Both the position numbers and the translations under genes were made by a program. From Jejuia sp049889775 (GTDB lineage Bacteria; Bacteroidota; Bacteroidia; Flavobacteriales; Flavobacteriaceae), in assembly GCA_049889775.1 (NCBI GenBank), contig JBMHCT010000013.1:15163-79162 (forward strand): a DNA stretch of 64,000 nt, given 5' to 3'. Below the pieces are notes generated by a model that was given only the letters and a program-made list of their open reading frames with translations, was not told the DNA's origin and did no database searches. The first letter of the stretch is position 1. The number at the start of each line of letters is the position of its first letter. Below, piece after piece: positions 53,197 to 62,313 of this stretch.

Positions 53197-53205
53197 TTAA
53201 GGAGG

Positions 53206-54033
53206 ATGACAACAAACCAACTTATTTCAGAAATCAAAAAAAAGCAATCCTTCCTTTGTATTGGACTGGATGTAGATTTAAATAAAATTCCGAAACATCT
53301 TTTAAAAGAAGAGGATCCTATTTTCGCTTTTAATAAGGCCATTGTAGATGCAACCCATCATTTGTGTGTGGCGTACAAACCGAATACAGCGTTTTACGAG
53401 GCATATGGACTTAAAGGTTGGCAGGCTTTAGAAAAAACTATCAATTATTTAAATGAAAAGCATCCCGAGATTTTTACCATTGCGGATGCAAAGCGCGGGG
53501 ATATCGGTAATACAAGCACAATGTATGCTAAGGCGTTTTTTGAGGATTTAGCTTTTGATTCGGTGACCGTTGCGCCTTATATGGGGAAAGATTCCGTAGA
53601 ACCATTTTTAGCTTTTGAAGATAAACATACCATACTTTTAGCATTAACTTCTAATAAAGGGGCTTTTGATTTTCAGACGAAACTTGTTGATGATACCCAA
53701 CTCTACAAACAAGTTTTGGAAACTTCTAAAACATGGAGAAATGCTGAGAACTTGATGTATGTGGTTGGTGCTACTAAAGCAGAATATTTGGCGCAGATAC
53801 GGCAAATAATTCCTGATAGCTTTTTATTGGTACCAGGGGTTGGTGCTCAAGGTGGTAATCTTCAAGAGGTTTGTAAATATGGTATGAACGCTAATGTTGG
53901 GCTTTTAATTAATTCTTCAAGAGGTATTATTTATGCGTCTCAAGATGAAGACTTTGCAGAGGTAGCTGCTGAAAAGGCCAAAATGCTTCAAAAGGAAATG
54001 GCAGTTTTGTTAAATTCAAGAGTATATTTTTAA
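53206..54033 (+). CDS. pyrF: Orotidine 5'-phosphate decarboxylase (type 2)
   Basis: 275 residues from ATG 53206; the earlier in-frame ATG at 53152 lies in the repeat region and is rejected. It makes UMP from OMP. The type 2 motif ADAKRGDIGNTS gives catalytic D94, K96 and D99. FLCIGLDVDL, YKPNTAFYEAYG, FDSVTVAPYMGKDSVEPF and VPGVGAQGG are also conserved. The 275-residue length matches the PyrF family of actinobacteria and Bacteroidota. It follows prfA by 100 bp containing a repeat. Confidence 0.95.
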   Translation: MTTNQLISEIKKKQSFLCIGLDVDLNKIPKHLLKEEDPIFAFNKAIVDATHHLCVAYKPNTAFYEAYGLKGWQALEKTINYLNEKHPEIFTIADAKRGDIGNTSTMYAKAFFEDLAFDSVTVAPYMGKDSVEPFLAFEDKHTILLALTSNKGAFDFQTKLVDDTQLYKQVLETSKTWRNAENLMYVVGATKAEYLAQIRQIIPDSFLLVPGVGAQGGNLQEVCKYGMNANVGLLINSSRGIIYASQDEDFAEVAAEKAKMLQKEMAVLLNSRVYF

Positions 54034-54098
54034 ATTAGTAATCTTCGGCTCATCAAGTTAGAACTTTATTTTGAGTAGAAACGGTGTTGGCAGACAAG

Positions 54099-54190
54099 CC
54101 CGCGTTAGGGATTGCAGCGGCAGCTTTTGGCGAGGCGTGCATCGAGCCAAAACTATTAGCGGAAAGCCCGACCCAAAGGGGAACGCCCAA
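54099..54190 (-). repeat. GC-rich dispersed repeat, copy B (inverted)
   Basis: About 92 nt that read, in reverse complement, TTGGGCGTTCCCC to CTAACGCGGG, the same element as copy A at 43718-43807. The copies face each other in opposite orientation around 10.3 kb containing the Shedu cassette and purM to pyrF. TTTTGGC (54125-54131) and GCCAAAA (54146-54152) form an internal hairpin. Confidence 0.75.
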
Positions 54191-54210
54191 ACTGAGAACA
54201 TGATAAAAGT

Positions 54211-54241
54211 AAAAAGGAGCTCGATAATCAAGCTCCTTTTT
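54211..54241. terminator. Bidirectional terminator between pyrF and the SLC13 gene
   Basis: AAAAAGGAGCT (54211-54221) and AGCTCCTTTTT (54231-54241) form a perfect 11-bp stem with a 9-nt loop. It serves pyrF on the plus strand and the SLC13 gene on the minus strand. Confidence 0.85.
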
Positions 54242-54275
54242 GGTTGCTAAAAGTCACAATGGTTAATAAAAAAAG

Positions 54276-56117
54276 TTAAAAAGGCCATATGATTGGTACC
54301 AATACTAGCGATATAATGAAAAACATGAGCAGTAAAGGCGCGCCCACTTTTAAGTAATCCATGAATTTGTAGCCTCCTGCGGACATGACCATGGCGTTGG
54401 TAGTTGTACCTACAGGTGTTAAGAATGCCGTAGATGCGCTGATGGCAACTACAATCATAAATGGTTCTGGTGAAATATTTAAGGAACTAGCTGCTAACAT
54501 GGCTATTGGCGCCATTAATACTGCGGTTGCTGAATTGTTAATCACTTGACTAAAGGTTGTGGTTAGTAAAAATATACCTCCTAGAAGCATAACTGGGTGA
54601 ATAGATCCGAGATAATCTACCAAAGTATTTGCTATTAATTGCGCTGTACCTGTTTTTTGTAACGCAATACCCATAGGTATCATTGCGGCAATCATTACTA
54701 CACTTGTCCAACTAATACCTTTGTACGCCTTGTGCATTGGGACACATCCTGTAAGTAATACGATGCCACCACAAATTAGTGCTGCAATAGAGCCAGGAAC
54801 TAATTTGAAAACTAAAAGTACAATCATTAAAAGTAAAGCCCCAAGTGCTATGAAAGATTTTGAATTAAGCTTGTCAATATTTTTAGCCATACCTTCTGGA
54901 CTGCCACAAATCACTAGGTTATCATGTTGTTTTTTAAGGTTTTCTATGTTTTCCCAAGAACCTCTTAAAAGAAATGAATCGCCCACATTTATTTTTATCT
55001 CCTTATCTAATAAGGGTTTGTTGTTTCTGGATGCGGCCAATAATTGAATACCGAAACGTTGAAAATAGTCACCAAGTTTATATCTTCTGCCTACTAGCAT
55101 AGAGTTTGGGTTTACAATAACTTCTGTCATTCCCACCTCTTGATTGATTAAGTTGTTTTTCAGCTCATCGGTAACAGGTTCTAGGGGTAGTAGACCCAAT
55201 CTGAATTTAATCATCAAACGGTTAATATCCTCAGTATCACCTTTTACCGTAATGATATCGTGATACATAAACTCTGTTTTCTGATCTGGAAATTCAACAA
55301 ATTGAGGAACCCCTTTTAAAGCATTTGGATGTCTTCTTTTTAATCGAATTATTGATATGTTATAGTTTTTTTCAAGCTTCCATTTTTTCATTTTGGTGCC
55401 TAATAATGGAGATACAGAACGCACGCGGAGTCTATAGTAATCACCATCAATTTTGTAGGCCTCAATCCATTTGTGGAATGTAGTTTCAATATCCACAGGC
55501 TTGTTGTTTGTTTTGTTTTTAGGTAGAAGTCTATAACCTATATATCTGAAATAAATTAATGCGATAATTAGTAACGGTAAACCAATTAGTCCAAATTCGA
55601 AAAAAGAAAACCCTTCGTAACCCCCTTCTACTAAAGCATTACTAGCGATGATGTTTGGCGGTGTTCCAGTAAGAGTAAGCAATCCACCAGTATTAGAGCC
55701 AAAAGCTACGGGCATTAACATTTTAGAGGGTAAAGTACCAATACTCCAAGCTGAAGAAATAGTTAGGGGCATTAAGGTAGCTACAGTTCCTGTATTACTC
55801 ACAAACCCAGAAAGCACACCAGAACCTAAGGATACAATCACCAGTAATTTTGGTACGCTCTTTCCTGCCCATTCTACAAACTTTTTACCGGCTAAAGCGG
55901 TCCATCCTGTTTGTGATAAACCTTCGCCAATTATAAAGAGGGCAGCAATCATAATAACCGTTGGATTACTAAAACCGCTTAACGTCTCTTTGGCATCTAA
56001 AATACCTGTTAAGAATAAACTTATCATAGACAAAAGGGCGACGATATCTGGAGTGAATTTCCCCCATACAAATAATGCAATCGTAATTACTAGTATGGCT
56101 AACATCAGGTAGATCAT
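54276..56117 (-). CDS. SLC13/DASS family permease with two TrkA-C domains
   Basis: 613 residues. About five TM helices, a cytosolic middle part (about 200-400) with two TrkA_C-like units (SPLLGTKMKKWKLEKNYNISIIRLKR and NSMLVGRRYKLGDYFQRFGIQLLAASRN), then six or so more TM helices. Transport motifs are VSNTGTVATLMPL and NNSATAVLMAPIAM, and GSNTGGLLTLTGTPPN and TPVGTTTNAMVM. Relatives carry sulfate, citrate or dicarboxylates with Na+; with sulfatases in the window, sulfate is possible but not shown. A TGAC-N4-GTCA dyad lies about 80 bp upstream. Confidence 0.9.
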   Translation of the reverse strand: MIYLMLAILVITIALFVWGKFTPDIVALLSMISLFLTGILDAKETLSGFSNPTVIMIAALFIIGEGLSQTGWTALAGKKFVEWAGKSVPKLLVIVSLGSGVLSGFVSNTGTVATLMPLTISSAWSIGTLPSKMLMPVAFGSNTGGLLTLTGTPPNIIASNALVEGGYEGFSFFEFGLIGLPLLIIALIYFRYIGYRLLPKNKTNNKPVDIETTFHKWIEAYKIDGDYYRLRVRSVSPLLGTKMKKWKLEKNYNISIIRLKRRHPNALKGVPQFVEFPDQKTEFMYHDIITVKGDTEDINRLMIKFRLGLLPLEPVTDELKNNLINQEVGMTEVIVNPNSMLVGRRYKLGDYFQRFGIQLLAASRNNKPLLDKEIKINVGDSFLLRGSWENIENLKKQHDNLVICGSPEGMAKNIDKLNSKSFIALGALLLMIVLLVFKLVPGSIAALICGGIVLLTGCVPMHKAYKGISWTSVVMIAAMIPMGIALQKTGTAQLIANTLVDYLGSIHPVMLLGGIFLLTTTFSQVINNSATAVLMAPIAMLAASSLNISPEPFMIVVAISASTAFLTPVGTTTNAMVMSAGGYKFMDYLKVGAPLLLMFFIISLVLVPIIWPF

Positions 56118-56189
56118 GTTTTCTAAATTTTATGGATGAATTTGCTCATTAATTATGGTGTAAAATTACCCCTGCTTTGGATTATTAAT

Positions 56190-56205
56190 CATGACGAATG
56201 TCATG
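56190..56205. promoter_or_regulatory. Crp/Fnr-type dyad CATGAC-GAAT-GTCATG upstream of the SLC13 gene
   Basis: CATGAC (56190-56195), spacer GAAT, GTCATG (56200-56205): a perfect 6-bp dyad centred 80 bp before the SLC13 start (minus strand). The core TGAC-N4-GTCA matches the one upstream of nrdJ. The rest of the 307-bp region 56118-56424 holds promoters for the two divergent genes and no further gene that I can see. Confidence 0.45.
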
Positions 56206-56424
56206 GTTTGGGTAAAGAATAAATTTTTGTGAGATTATCTTTTTTTTATCAATTTAGATAGCAAAACAAACCACGAAAACGCTTTCGTAATGTAGGTTTA
56301 TTAAAAATTGAAGGGTTTTTTCGTCTATGAAGTTGAAGGAATAGCTTTAGTTTCTTATTTACCTTTGGGATTATTGATTTTACATAGCTATTTTTTTTAA
56401 TTTAACACTTTATTAATGTGATAT

Positions 56425-57144
56425 ATGAAATTAGATATACTAGCTTTTGGAGCACATCCTGATGATGTGGAATTAGGATGTGGTGCAACCATTGCTAAAG
56501 AAGTGCATCTCGGTAGGCGTATTGGTATTATAGATTTAACACGCGGGGAATTGGGTACAAGAGGTACAGCAGAAACGCGAAAAATTGAGGCTAATGCGGC
56601 AGCGGAAATTTTAGGTGCAACGGTAAGAGAAAATATGGGTTTTGCAGATGGTTTTTTTGTGAATGATAAAACCCATCAAATTGAACTTATAAAAAAGATT
56701 AGAACCTATCAACCTGAAATAGTGCTTTGTAACGCTATTGATGATAGGCATATAGACCATGGGAAAGGAAGCAAGCTAGTGAGTGATGCTTGTTTTTTAA
56801 GCGGATTGGTTAAAATTGAAACAAAGGATGGGCGAGGAAATGTGCAACAACCTTGGAGACCCAAACTTGTGTATCATTTTATACAATGGAAAAACTTAGA
56901 ACCAGATATTATTATAGATGTATCTGGATTTGTTGATACAAAAATGAAAGCGGTTTTGGCGTATGAAACGCAGTTCTACAATGAAGAAAGTAAGGAACCT
57001 GAAACCCCAATTTCTAGTAAAAACTTTACAGATAGTATTATTTATAGAGCGAGAGATTTAGGAAGACTTATTGGTGTTGAAGCAGGAGAGGGGTTTACGG
57101 TAGAACGTTATCCAGCTGTAAATAGTATTTTTGATTTGAAGTGA
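56425..57144 (+). CDS. bshB1: Bacillithiol biosynthesis deacetylase BshB1
   Basis: 239 residues, a zinc-dependent deacetylase of the PIG-L family that deacetylates GlcNAc-malate in bacillithiol synthesis. The active site GAHPDDVELGCGATIAKE gives the zinc ligands and the base. DLTRGELGTRGTAETRKIEA, ENMGFADGFF and CNAIDDRHIDHGKGSKL with the third ligand follow, then GFVDTKMKAVLAYETQFYN. This is the Bacillus/Bacteroidota BshB1 pattern. bshA and bshC are not in the window. Confidence 0.93.
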   Translation: MKLDILAFGAHPDDVELGCGATIAKEVHLGRRIGIIDLTRGELGTRGTAETRKIEANAAAEILGATVRENMGFADGFFVNDKTHQIELIKKIRTYQPEIVLCNAIDDRHIDHGKGSKLVSDACFLSGLVKIETKDGRGNVQQPWRPKLVYHFIQWKNLEPDIIIDVSGFVDTKMKAVLAYETQFYNEESKEPETPISSKNFTDSIIYRARDLGRLIGVEAGEGFTVERYPAVNSIFDLK

Positions 57145-57278
57145 TGTATTTCAGTATTTTTAAGCTTTTAAAAATTAAAAAAATATCTTTGTAGTAACTC
57201 TTAAATCATTTACATTTACACTCGCATTGTAAAAATGCTGTTTGAGGAATACATATTCTCTTCTGAAAACATTAAATG

Positions 57279-57352
57279 GTGGTTGTAGCTCAGTTGGTTA
57301 GAGCGCCTGATTGTGGTTCAGGAGGTCGTCGGTTCGAGACCGATCTTCCACC
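57279..57352 (+). tRNA. tRNA-His (GTG)
   Basis: Cloverleaf from G57279 (with a possible -1 G at 57278): D arm GCTC...GAGC, anticodon stem CCTGA/TCAGG around TTGTGGT with anticodon GTG at 57313-57315, and T arm GTCGG-TTCGAGA-CCGAT. The discriminator is C, and CCA is not fully encoded, as usual in Bacteroidota. The acceptor stem has two T-T mismatches (5-68, 6-67) by my alignment, so acceptor-stem boundaries are approximate. Confidence 0.92.
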
Positions 57353-57361
57353 CAAAAATAC

Positions 57362-57392
57362 AAAGCCTTTCGATATAAATTCGAAAGGCTTT
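57362..57392. terminator. Bidirectional terminator after tRNA-His and the OmpA gene
   Basis: AAAGCCTTTCGA (57362-57373) and TCGAAAGGCTTT (57381-57392) pair perfectly over 12 bp, followed by a T run. Confidence 0.88.
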
Positions 57393-57416
57393 TTTTGTTT
57401 GGTTTTAGTTGGGTAG

Positions 57417-59378
57417 TTATTTCACTTTTATAACGATAAAGTTGGTGCGTCTATTAAGTTTATGTTGTGCTTCAGTGCATTGTACAGTTCCATCACATTC
57501 ATTGGTTAACTTACGTTCTCCATAGCCTTTATACTCCATAATTCTATCGGCTTCAATACCTTCTGAAATTAAATATTGATACGTTGCATAGGCACGTCTC
57601 TCAGAAAGATTATCGTTATATGTACTTGGACCCCTAGAATCGGTATGCGCTTCAATTTTAATCGTCATTTCTGGGAACTTATTTTTCATCAAGCTTACAA
57701 TATTTACCAGTTTAGATGTATCTTCTTTCCTTATTTGCGAACTGTCAAAATCAAAGTATATAGGTGTTGTAATTTGCTCAATAAGTTTTTCTGCTTCCGC
57801 ATCAATTGTGGTATCATCAGCCGCAACTTGGGTTGATTTTTCTGGACTTATTGAAAAATCTACGGTTACGTTTTTGGTATCTCCTGGTAAACCTTTGGTA
57901 GTAACCGACACTACGTTTTCTGGATAACCATCTTTATTAACTTTAACAATATAATCTGTATCTCTATCAATGTTTATCTCATAATCTCCGTTCTCATCGG
58001 TTTCAACATATACAATTTGCACATCTTCATTATCAGATAATTTTACAAGAGCATTTGGTATAGGTAAATTATTTATAGAGTCCGTTACTTTTCCTCTTAA
58101 TTTTAATTTAGGAATTCTGTTGTAGCCATAAATATCGTCATCACCTTTTCCGCCTTCTCTATTGGATGCAATATATCCTGTTACGCCGTCTTCATTCATG
58201 AAAAATGAAAAATCATCTTTATTAGAATTTACTGGAACCCCCAAATTAACAATACTCTCTAAAACACTGTTTTCGTTATAAACAGTGGCATAGATATCCA
58301 ATAATCCTAAACCTAAGTGGCCATCTGAAGAGAAGAATAGAATATTCTCTGAATTTATAAATGGAAACACTTCGTTGTCTTTAGTATTAATAATCTCTCC
58401 TGCATTTATCGGTGAAGCGTAGGAACCATCTGCATTTATATCTACATAATATATATCTGAACCCCCGAAACCACCTGGCATATCAGAAGAAAAATAGAGC
58501 TTAGTTTCATTTGCATTTAATGCGGGATGTCCAAAGGAATGTTCTTTGTTATTAAAAGGCAATGCTTCAATATTTGTCCATTCGCCATTTACTAAAGATG
58601 CTTTGAAAATTGCTAAATTGCTAATACCATCCTTATCTTTCGTCAAACCATATCTGGTAAAATTATTACGTGAGAAATACATGGTTTTACCATCTTTAGT
58701 AATAATTGCAGGTCCGTCATGGAATCTGGAATTAACATCACCAGCTAGTTTTGCTTTATGATAAATTAGGGTGTCTGCTCCTTTTTCAACAGTGTAAATA
58801 TCTAAAAAGGGTTGTTTGTTCCAGCCATAGGTTAGTTTTCTGAGACTACCTTTATTAGCCGTAGAAGCAAAATACACCTTGCCTTCATGCTCAAAAGCAC
58901 CAAAATCACTAAATTCTGAGTTTAGATTTACCTCTTCTAAAAAATACTTATTCTCCGCATTAAAGACGGCAGTTATAAAATCAGGATCTCTGGCTAATCT
59001 ATTTTTTCCGATAGTACCACCTTCGTCTTTAAACTTTTTTAACCAGATGCGAGATGTTTTATAATCTTTTTGTCCTCTTAAAGCTTGGGCGTATTTATAA
59101 TAATATGCAATTGGTACGTTTTCTTGTTGTACCACTTTTTGATAGTACATAGCAGCACTATCAGGGTTTCTCATGTATGCATAACAATCTGCCAATTGTC
59201 TTGTAGCATAATCAGCATTATAGTCTTTGTTTATGAGCTTTTTGTAGGCTTTAGAGGCGTCAACAAATGCAAACTTATTAAACAAACTATCGGCTCTCTT
59301 TTGTAGACCTTGCTGTGCAACAATACCAAGAGGTAGGGCAAGAGCGAAAAAAAATAAAGCGTAATTTTTTAGTTTCAT
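57417..59378 (-). CDS. OmpA family protein with TPR, PD40 propeller and carboxypeptidase-like domain (copy 1)
   Basis: 653 residues. Signal peptide (1-21), TPR-like helices (about 25-125: ADSLFNKFAFVDASKAYKKL, DCYAYMRNPDSAAMYYQKV), a PD40/WD40 propeller (about 150-420: DGKTMYFSRNNF, KLYFSSDMPGGFGGSDIYYV, ILFFSSDGHLGLGLLDIY), a carboxypeptidase regulatory-like domain (about 430-510), and a peptidoglycan-binding OmpA domain (about 535-650: IYFDFDSSQIRKED, IKIEAHTDSRG, RRTNFIVIKV). The order matches PorE-like proteins linked to type IX secretion. It is last gene of the adhesin operon and a clear paralog of the next gene. Confidence 0.92.
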   Translation of the reverse strand: MKLKNYALFFFALALPLGIVAQQGLQKRADSLFNKFAFVDASKAYKKLINKDYNADYATRQLADCYAYMRNPDSAAMYYQKVVQQENVPIAYYYKYAQALRGQKDYKTSRIWLKKFKDEGGTIGKNRLARDPDFITAVFNAENKYFLEEVNLNSEFSDFGAFEHEGKVYFASTANKGSLRKLTYGWNKQPFLDIYTVEKGADTLIYHKAKLAGDVNSRFHDGPAIITKDGKTMYFSRNNFTRYGLTKDKDGISNLAIFKASLVNGEWTNIEALPFNNKEHSFGHPALNANETKLYFSSDMPGGFGGSDIYYVDINADGSYASPINAGEIINTKDNEVFPFINSENILFFSSDGHLGLGLLDIYATVYNENSVLESIVNLGVPVNSNKDDFSFFMNEDGVTGYIASNREGGKGDDDIYGYNRIPKLKLRGKVTDSINNLPIPNALVKLSDNEDVQIVYVETDENGDYEINIDRDTDYIVKVNKDGYPENVVSVTTKGLPGDTKNVTVDFSISPEKSTQVAADDTTIDAEAEKLIEQITTPIYFDFDSSQIRKEDTSKLVNIVSLMKNKFPEMTIKIEAHTDSRGPSTYNDNLSERRAYATYQYLISEGIEADRIMEYKGYGERKLTNECDGTVQCTEAQHKLNRRTNFIVIKVK

Positions 59379-59434
59379 GGGGTCTTTTTTACATTAAAAC
59401 AACCAAAGTTGGTGCATTTTAATTGGTTTTGGGG

Positions 59435-61357
59435 TTACTCCATTTGTACCACTATAAATTGTGTTCTACGGTTTTGTTGATGCTCTTCATCTTCACATTT
59501 TGCACCATCTTCACAACCGTTGGTTAAGCGTCTTTCTCCAAATCCTACGTGTTCTGTAATTCGTTTAGGATCAACACCATTTGAGATTAAATACTCATAT
59601 GTAGAATTTGCCCGGTCTATTGACAATTTATCATTATAGGATAATGAACCTCTAGAATCTGTATGCGATTCAATGCGTATCACCATTTCAGGATAATCTA
59701 CGTTCATTAGTTTTACAATTTTGTCAAGTTCAACCTTGGCATCGTCTCTAATGTTATGCTTATTGAAATCAAAATAAATGGTGTTCAATTTCAAATCGGC
59801 TAAAACTTCAACATTTTGGACAGGGTTTAAAATTAGATTCGCCACTATTATAGATTCAATACTTGATATGTTTTTTGAACTGAATTCCCTGTAATCATCT
59901 ATATATTTATCTTGAGAAGCTACAATTTTGTAATCTTTATTTCTATCTATATTAATTTCGTAGAAGCCTTCTTTATCCGTAACCATATAAGCGATTTTAT
60001 TACCATCGGCATCAAACAGATTTATAATCGAATTAGCTACAGGTTTTGTATTGATTGCATCAATTACTTGTCCACGAACGTTTAGTAATGGTTTTCTATA
60101 GAATTCGTAAATGTCATCGCTACCGCGACCACCTCTTCTATTGGATGAGAAATACCCTGTTAGTCCATCATCATTCATAAAAAAGCAAAAATCATCTTTT
60201 TCAGAATTCACAGGAACTCCAAGATTTACCACGTCAGTAATATTACCTTCTTCGTCTGTAACGGTACCAAAAATATCAAGTAATCCCAGACCAAAATGTC
60301 CGTCTGAAGAAAAGAATAAAATCCCTTCATTATTTATAAAAGGCGTTCCCTCTTTATCTTTGGTATTAACAACATCTCCAAGATTTATAGGTTCACCTAG
60401 TGTTCCGTCTAAATTGATATCCACGTAATAAATATCAGAACCACCTTCGCCTCCTGGCATATCTGAAGAAAAGTACAATCGTTTATTATCTCTACTTAGT
60501 GCAGGATGTTGTACCGAATAATCGTTATTGCTTATGCTTAATTTTTCAATGTTTGTCCAAATGCTATCTTGGTAAGTAGCTTTGTATATGCCCATGTGGC
60601 TTATACCATTTTTATCTGTCTCTTTACCAAATTTATTGGCGGCATTGCGCGAGAAGTACATGGTTTTGCCATCATTTGTGATGGCTACTGGCCCATCGTG
60701 ATAAATGGAATTTACATCTCCTTTTAGTTTGAACGAATGGTCTACTTTTCTTCTATTTCCTTTTTCTGTAACGTAAATATCTAAAAATGGTTGTTCGTTC
60801 CAACCGTAAAGTCTTTTGATAGAAACGCCTTCGTCTCTGGAAGATGTAAAGTATATTTTGCCGTTATGTTCGATAGCCCCAAAGTCGCTAAACTTTGAGT
60901 TGATTCTGGTGCGTTTTAAGAAATATTGCTTTTTAGCACTAAATACGTGTGCCATAAAATCTAGATCGCGCTCAAAATCTTGAGTGTTGGTTATACCACC
61001 CGAATCTTTAAAACGTTGCAGCCATTCTCTACTTTCCTTGTATTTTTTAATACCTCTTAAAGATTGCGCGTAGCTATAATAATATTCAATAGGCACATTG
61101 TCTTGTTCTACAACCTTTTTGTAATACCTGGAGGCTGCTGCTGGATTTCTTAAATATGCATAACAGTCGGCAAGTTGCCTTGTAGCATAGTCTTTATTAT
61201 AATTATTTCTAATCAAATCTTGATAAACTTCAGCGGCTTTTACAAATGAAAATTTGTTGAACAATGTATCAGCTCTTTTTTGTTTACCAGGTTGCGCATA
61301 AGCATATAAACCTATTGTGAATAAGAGACTTAGTAATATGTAGTTCTTTAATTTCAT
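59435..61357 (-). CDS. OmpA family protein with TPR, PD40 propeller and carboxypeptidase-like domain (copy 2)
   Basis: 640 residues with the same domain order as copy 1, and colinear similarity throughout (e.g. RADTLFNKFSFVKAAEVYQDL, ATRQLADCYAYLRNPAAAS, LYFSSDMPGGEGGSDIYYVDIN, ESHTDSRGSLSYNDKLS). Signal peptide ends about residue 21. Clearly a tandem duplication. Separation from copy 1 is 56 bp and from PorP/SprF 21 bp, so one transcript is likely. Each may serve a different adhesin or form a heteromer at the peptidoglycan/outer membrane. Confidence 0.92.
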   Translation of the reverse strand: MKLKNYILLSLLFTIGLYAYAQPGKQKRADTLFNKFSFVKAAEVYQDLIRNNYNKDYATRQLADCYAYLRNPAAASRYYKKVVEQDNVPIEYYYSYAQSLRGIKKYKESREWLQRFKDSGGITNTQDFERDLDFMAHVFSAKKQYFLKRTRINSKFSDFGAIEHNGKIYFTSSRDEGVSIKRLYGWNEQPFLDIYVTEKGNRRKVDHSFKLKGDVNSIYHDGPVAITNDGKTMYFSRNAANKFGKETDKNGISHMGIYKATYQDSIWTNIEKLSISNNDYSVQHPALSRDNKRLYFSSDMPGGEGGSDIYYVDINLDGTLGEPINLGDVVNTKDKEGTPFINNEGILFFSSDGHFGLGLLDIFGTVTDEEGNITDVVNLGVPVNSEKDDFCFFMNDDGLTGYFSSNRRGGRGSDDIYEFYRKPLLNVRGQVIDAINTKPVANSIINLFDADGNKIAYMVTDKEGFYEINIDRNKDYKIVASQDKYIDDYREFSSKNISSIESIIVANLILNPVQNVEVLADLKLNTIYFDFNKHNIRDDAKVELDKIVKLMNVDYPEMVIRIESHTDSRGSLSYNDKLSIDRANSTYEYLISNGVDPKRITEHVGFGERRLTNGCEDGAKCEDEEHQQNRRTQFIVVQME

Positions 61358-61378
61358 AATTAAATAGTACTGAATGTT

Positions 61379-62299
61379 TTAGAAATATCTTGGTGATTTA
61401 AGTTTTGAACTTAAGAATTTGAATTCATATATGAGTAAAACTTCATGAGTACCACTTGTATATCTTCTAATTTCTGACAAAGGTTTCTCGTAAGAATATC
61501 CTACTCTTAATTGTCTAGATATTTGAAAATCCAAGTATCCTCCTAGAGCAGCAGTTTCATTATTTATTCTGTAAGTTGCACCTCCCCAAATTTTTTCATA
61601 GAGAAGAATATTTCCTGTTAAATCAATTGATATTGGAGCTCCGTTTGTAGCCTTAACCATTGTGGTAGGCTTGAATATAACGTTTTCACTAAGATTGAAA
61701 ACAAATCCTGCTATTCCATAATAACTAATTCTTTCTAAAGCTTCAAATCCTTCTTCAGTATTCCTGTCTGTGTTTAGAATTCTAGGAGCAGAAAGACCTA
61801 AATAAAATTTATTAGTATGGTAATAAATACCTAAACCAATATTTGGTGTCCACCGATCTTGAACACCTCTAACTTGAGGGTCAAAACTTTGTGATTGGCG
61901 AAAATCAGGATCTAAACTATAGCTCGTAAATCCGCCTTTTATACCAAATGCTAGCTTACCATTTTGACCAGTTGGTATAGTGTATGAGAAGTCTCCATAT
62001 AAATATGAGAAGTTCTCTGGTCCTAGATCGTCTTCAATAAAAGTTAAACCTAAACCTATTCTATCGTTTCTTAATGGTGTGTGAATAGATAGTGTTTGTG
62101 TAATTGGGCCGCCATCAAAACCAACCCATTGACTTCTATGTAATCCAATAATACTCAATGCTTCTCTACTACCAGCATAGGCAGGATTTATAGAGATAGT
62201 ATTGTACATGTATTGCGTAAATTGCGGTAATTGTTGAGCTATTCCTAAGGAACTGCTTAATAGCGCAAGTGCGATTATATGTTGTTTAATACGTTTCAT
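61379..62299 (-). CDS. PorP/SprF family type IX secretion system membrane protein
   Basis: 306 residues. Sec signal peptide ends LGIAQ (about 21). The family opening is QLPQFTQYMYNTISINPAYAGSREALSIIGLHRSQWVGFDGGP. Beta-barrel strands follow, and the end reads LRVGYSYEKPLSEIRRYTSGTHEVLLIYEFKF, typical of PorP/SprF. SprF-type proteins anchor or help secrete type B sorted adhesins; here the adhesin gene lies directly upstream by 14 bp. This pairing is the standard sprB-sprF arrangement in gliding flavobacteria. Confidence 0.95.
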   Translation of the reverse strand: MKRIKQHIIALALLSSSLGIAQQLPQFTQYMYNTISINPAYAGSREALSIIGLHRSQWVGFDGGPITQTLSIHTPLRNDRIGLGLTFIEDDLGPENFSYLYGDFSYTIPTGQNGKLAFGIKGGFTSYSLDPDFRQSQSFDPQVRGVQDRWTPNIGLGIYYHTNKFYLGLSAPRILNTDRNTEEGFEALERISYYGIAGFVFNLSENVIFKPTTMVKATNGAPISIDLTGNILLYEKIWGGATYRINNETAALGGYLDFQISRQLRVGYSYEKPLSEIRRYTSGTHEVLLIYEFKFLSSKLKSPRYF

Positions 62300-62313
62300 A
62301 GGTTATAGGTTTG

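Noticed and set aside
53152..53205. Upstream ATG for pyrF giving 18 extra residues
   Set aside because: Those codons fall in the intergenic hairpin repeat and do not resemble the PyrF N-terminus.
55648..56112. 154-codon plus-strand frame opposite the SLC13 gene
   Set aside because: Antisense shadow of conserved TM segments; the SLC13 frame is clearly coding.
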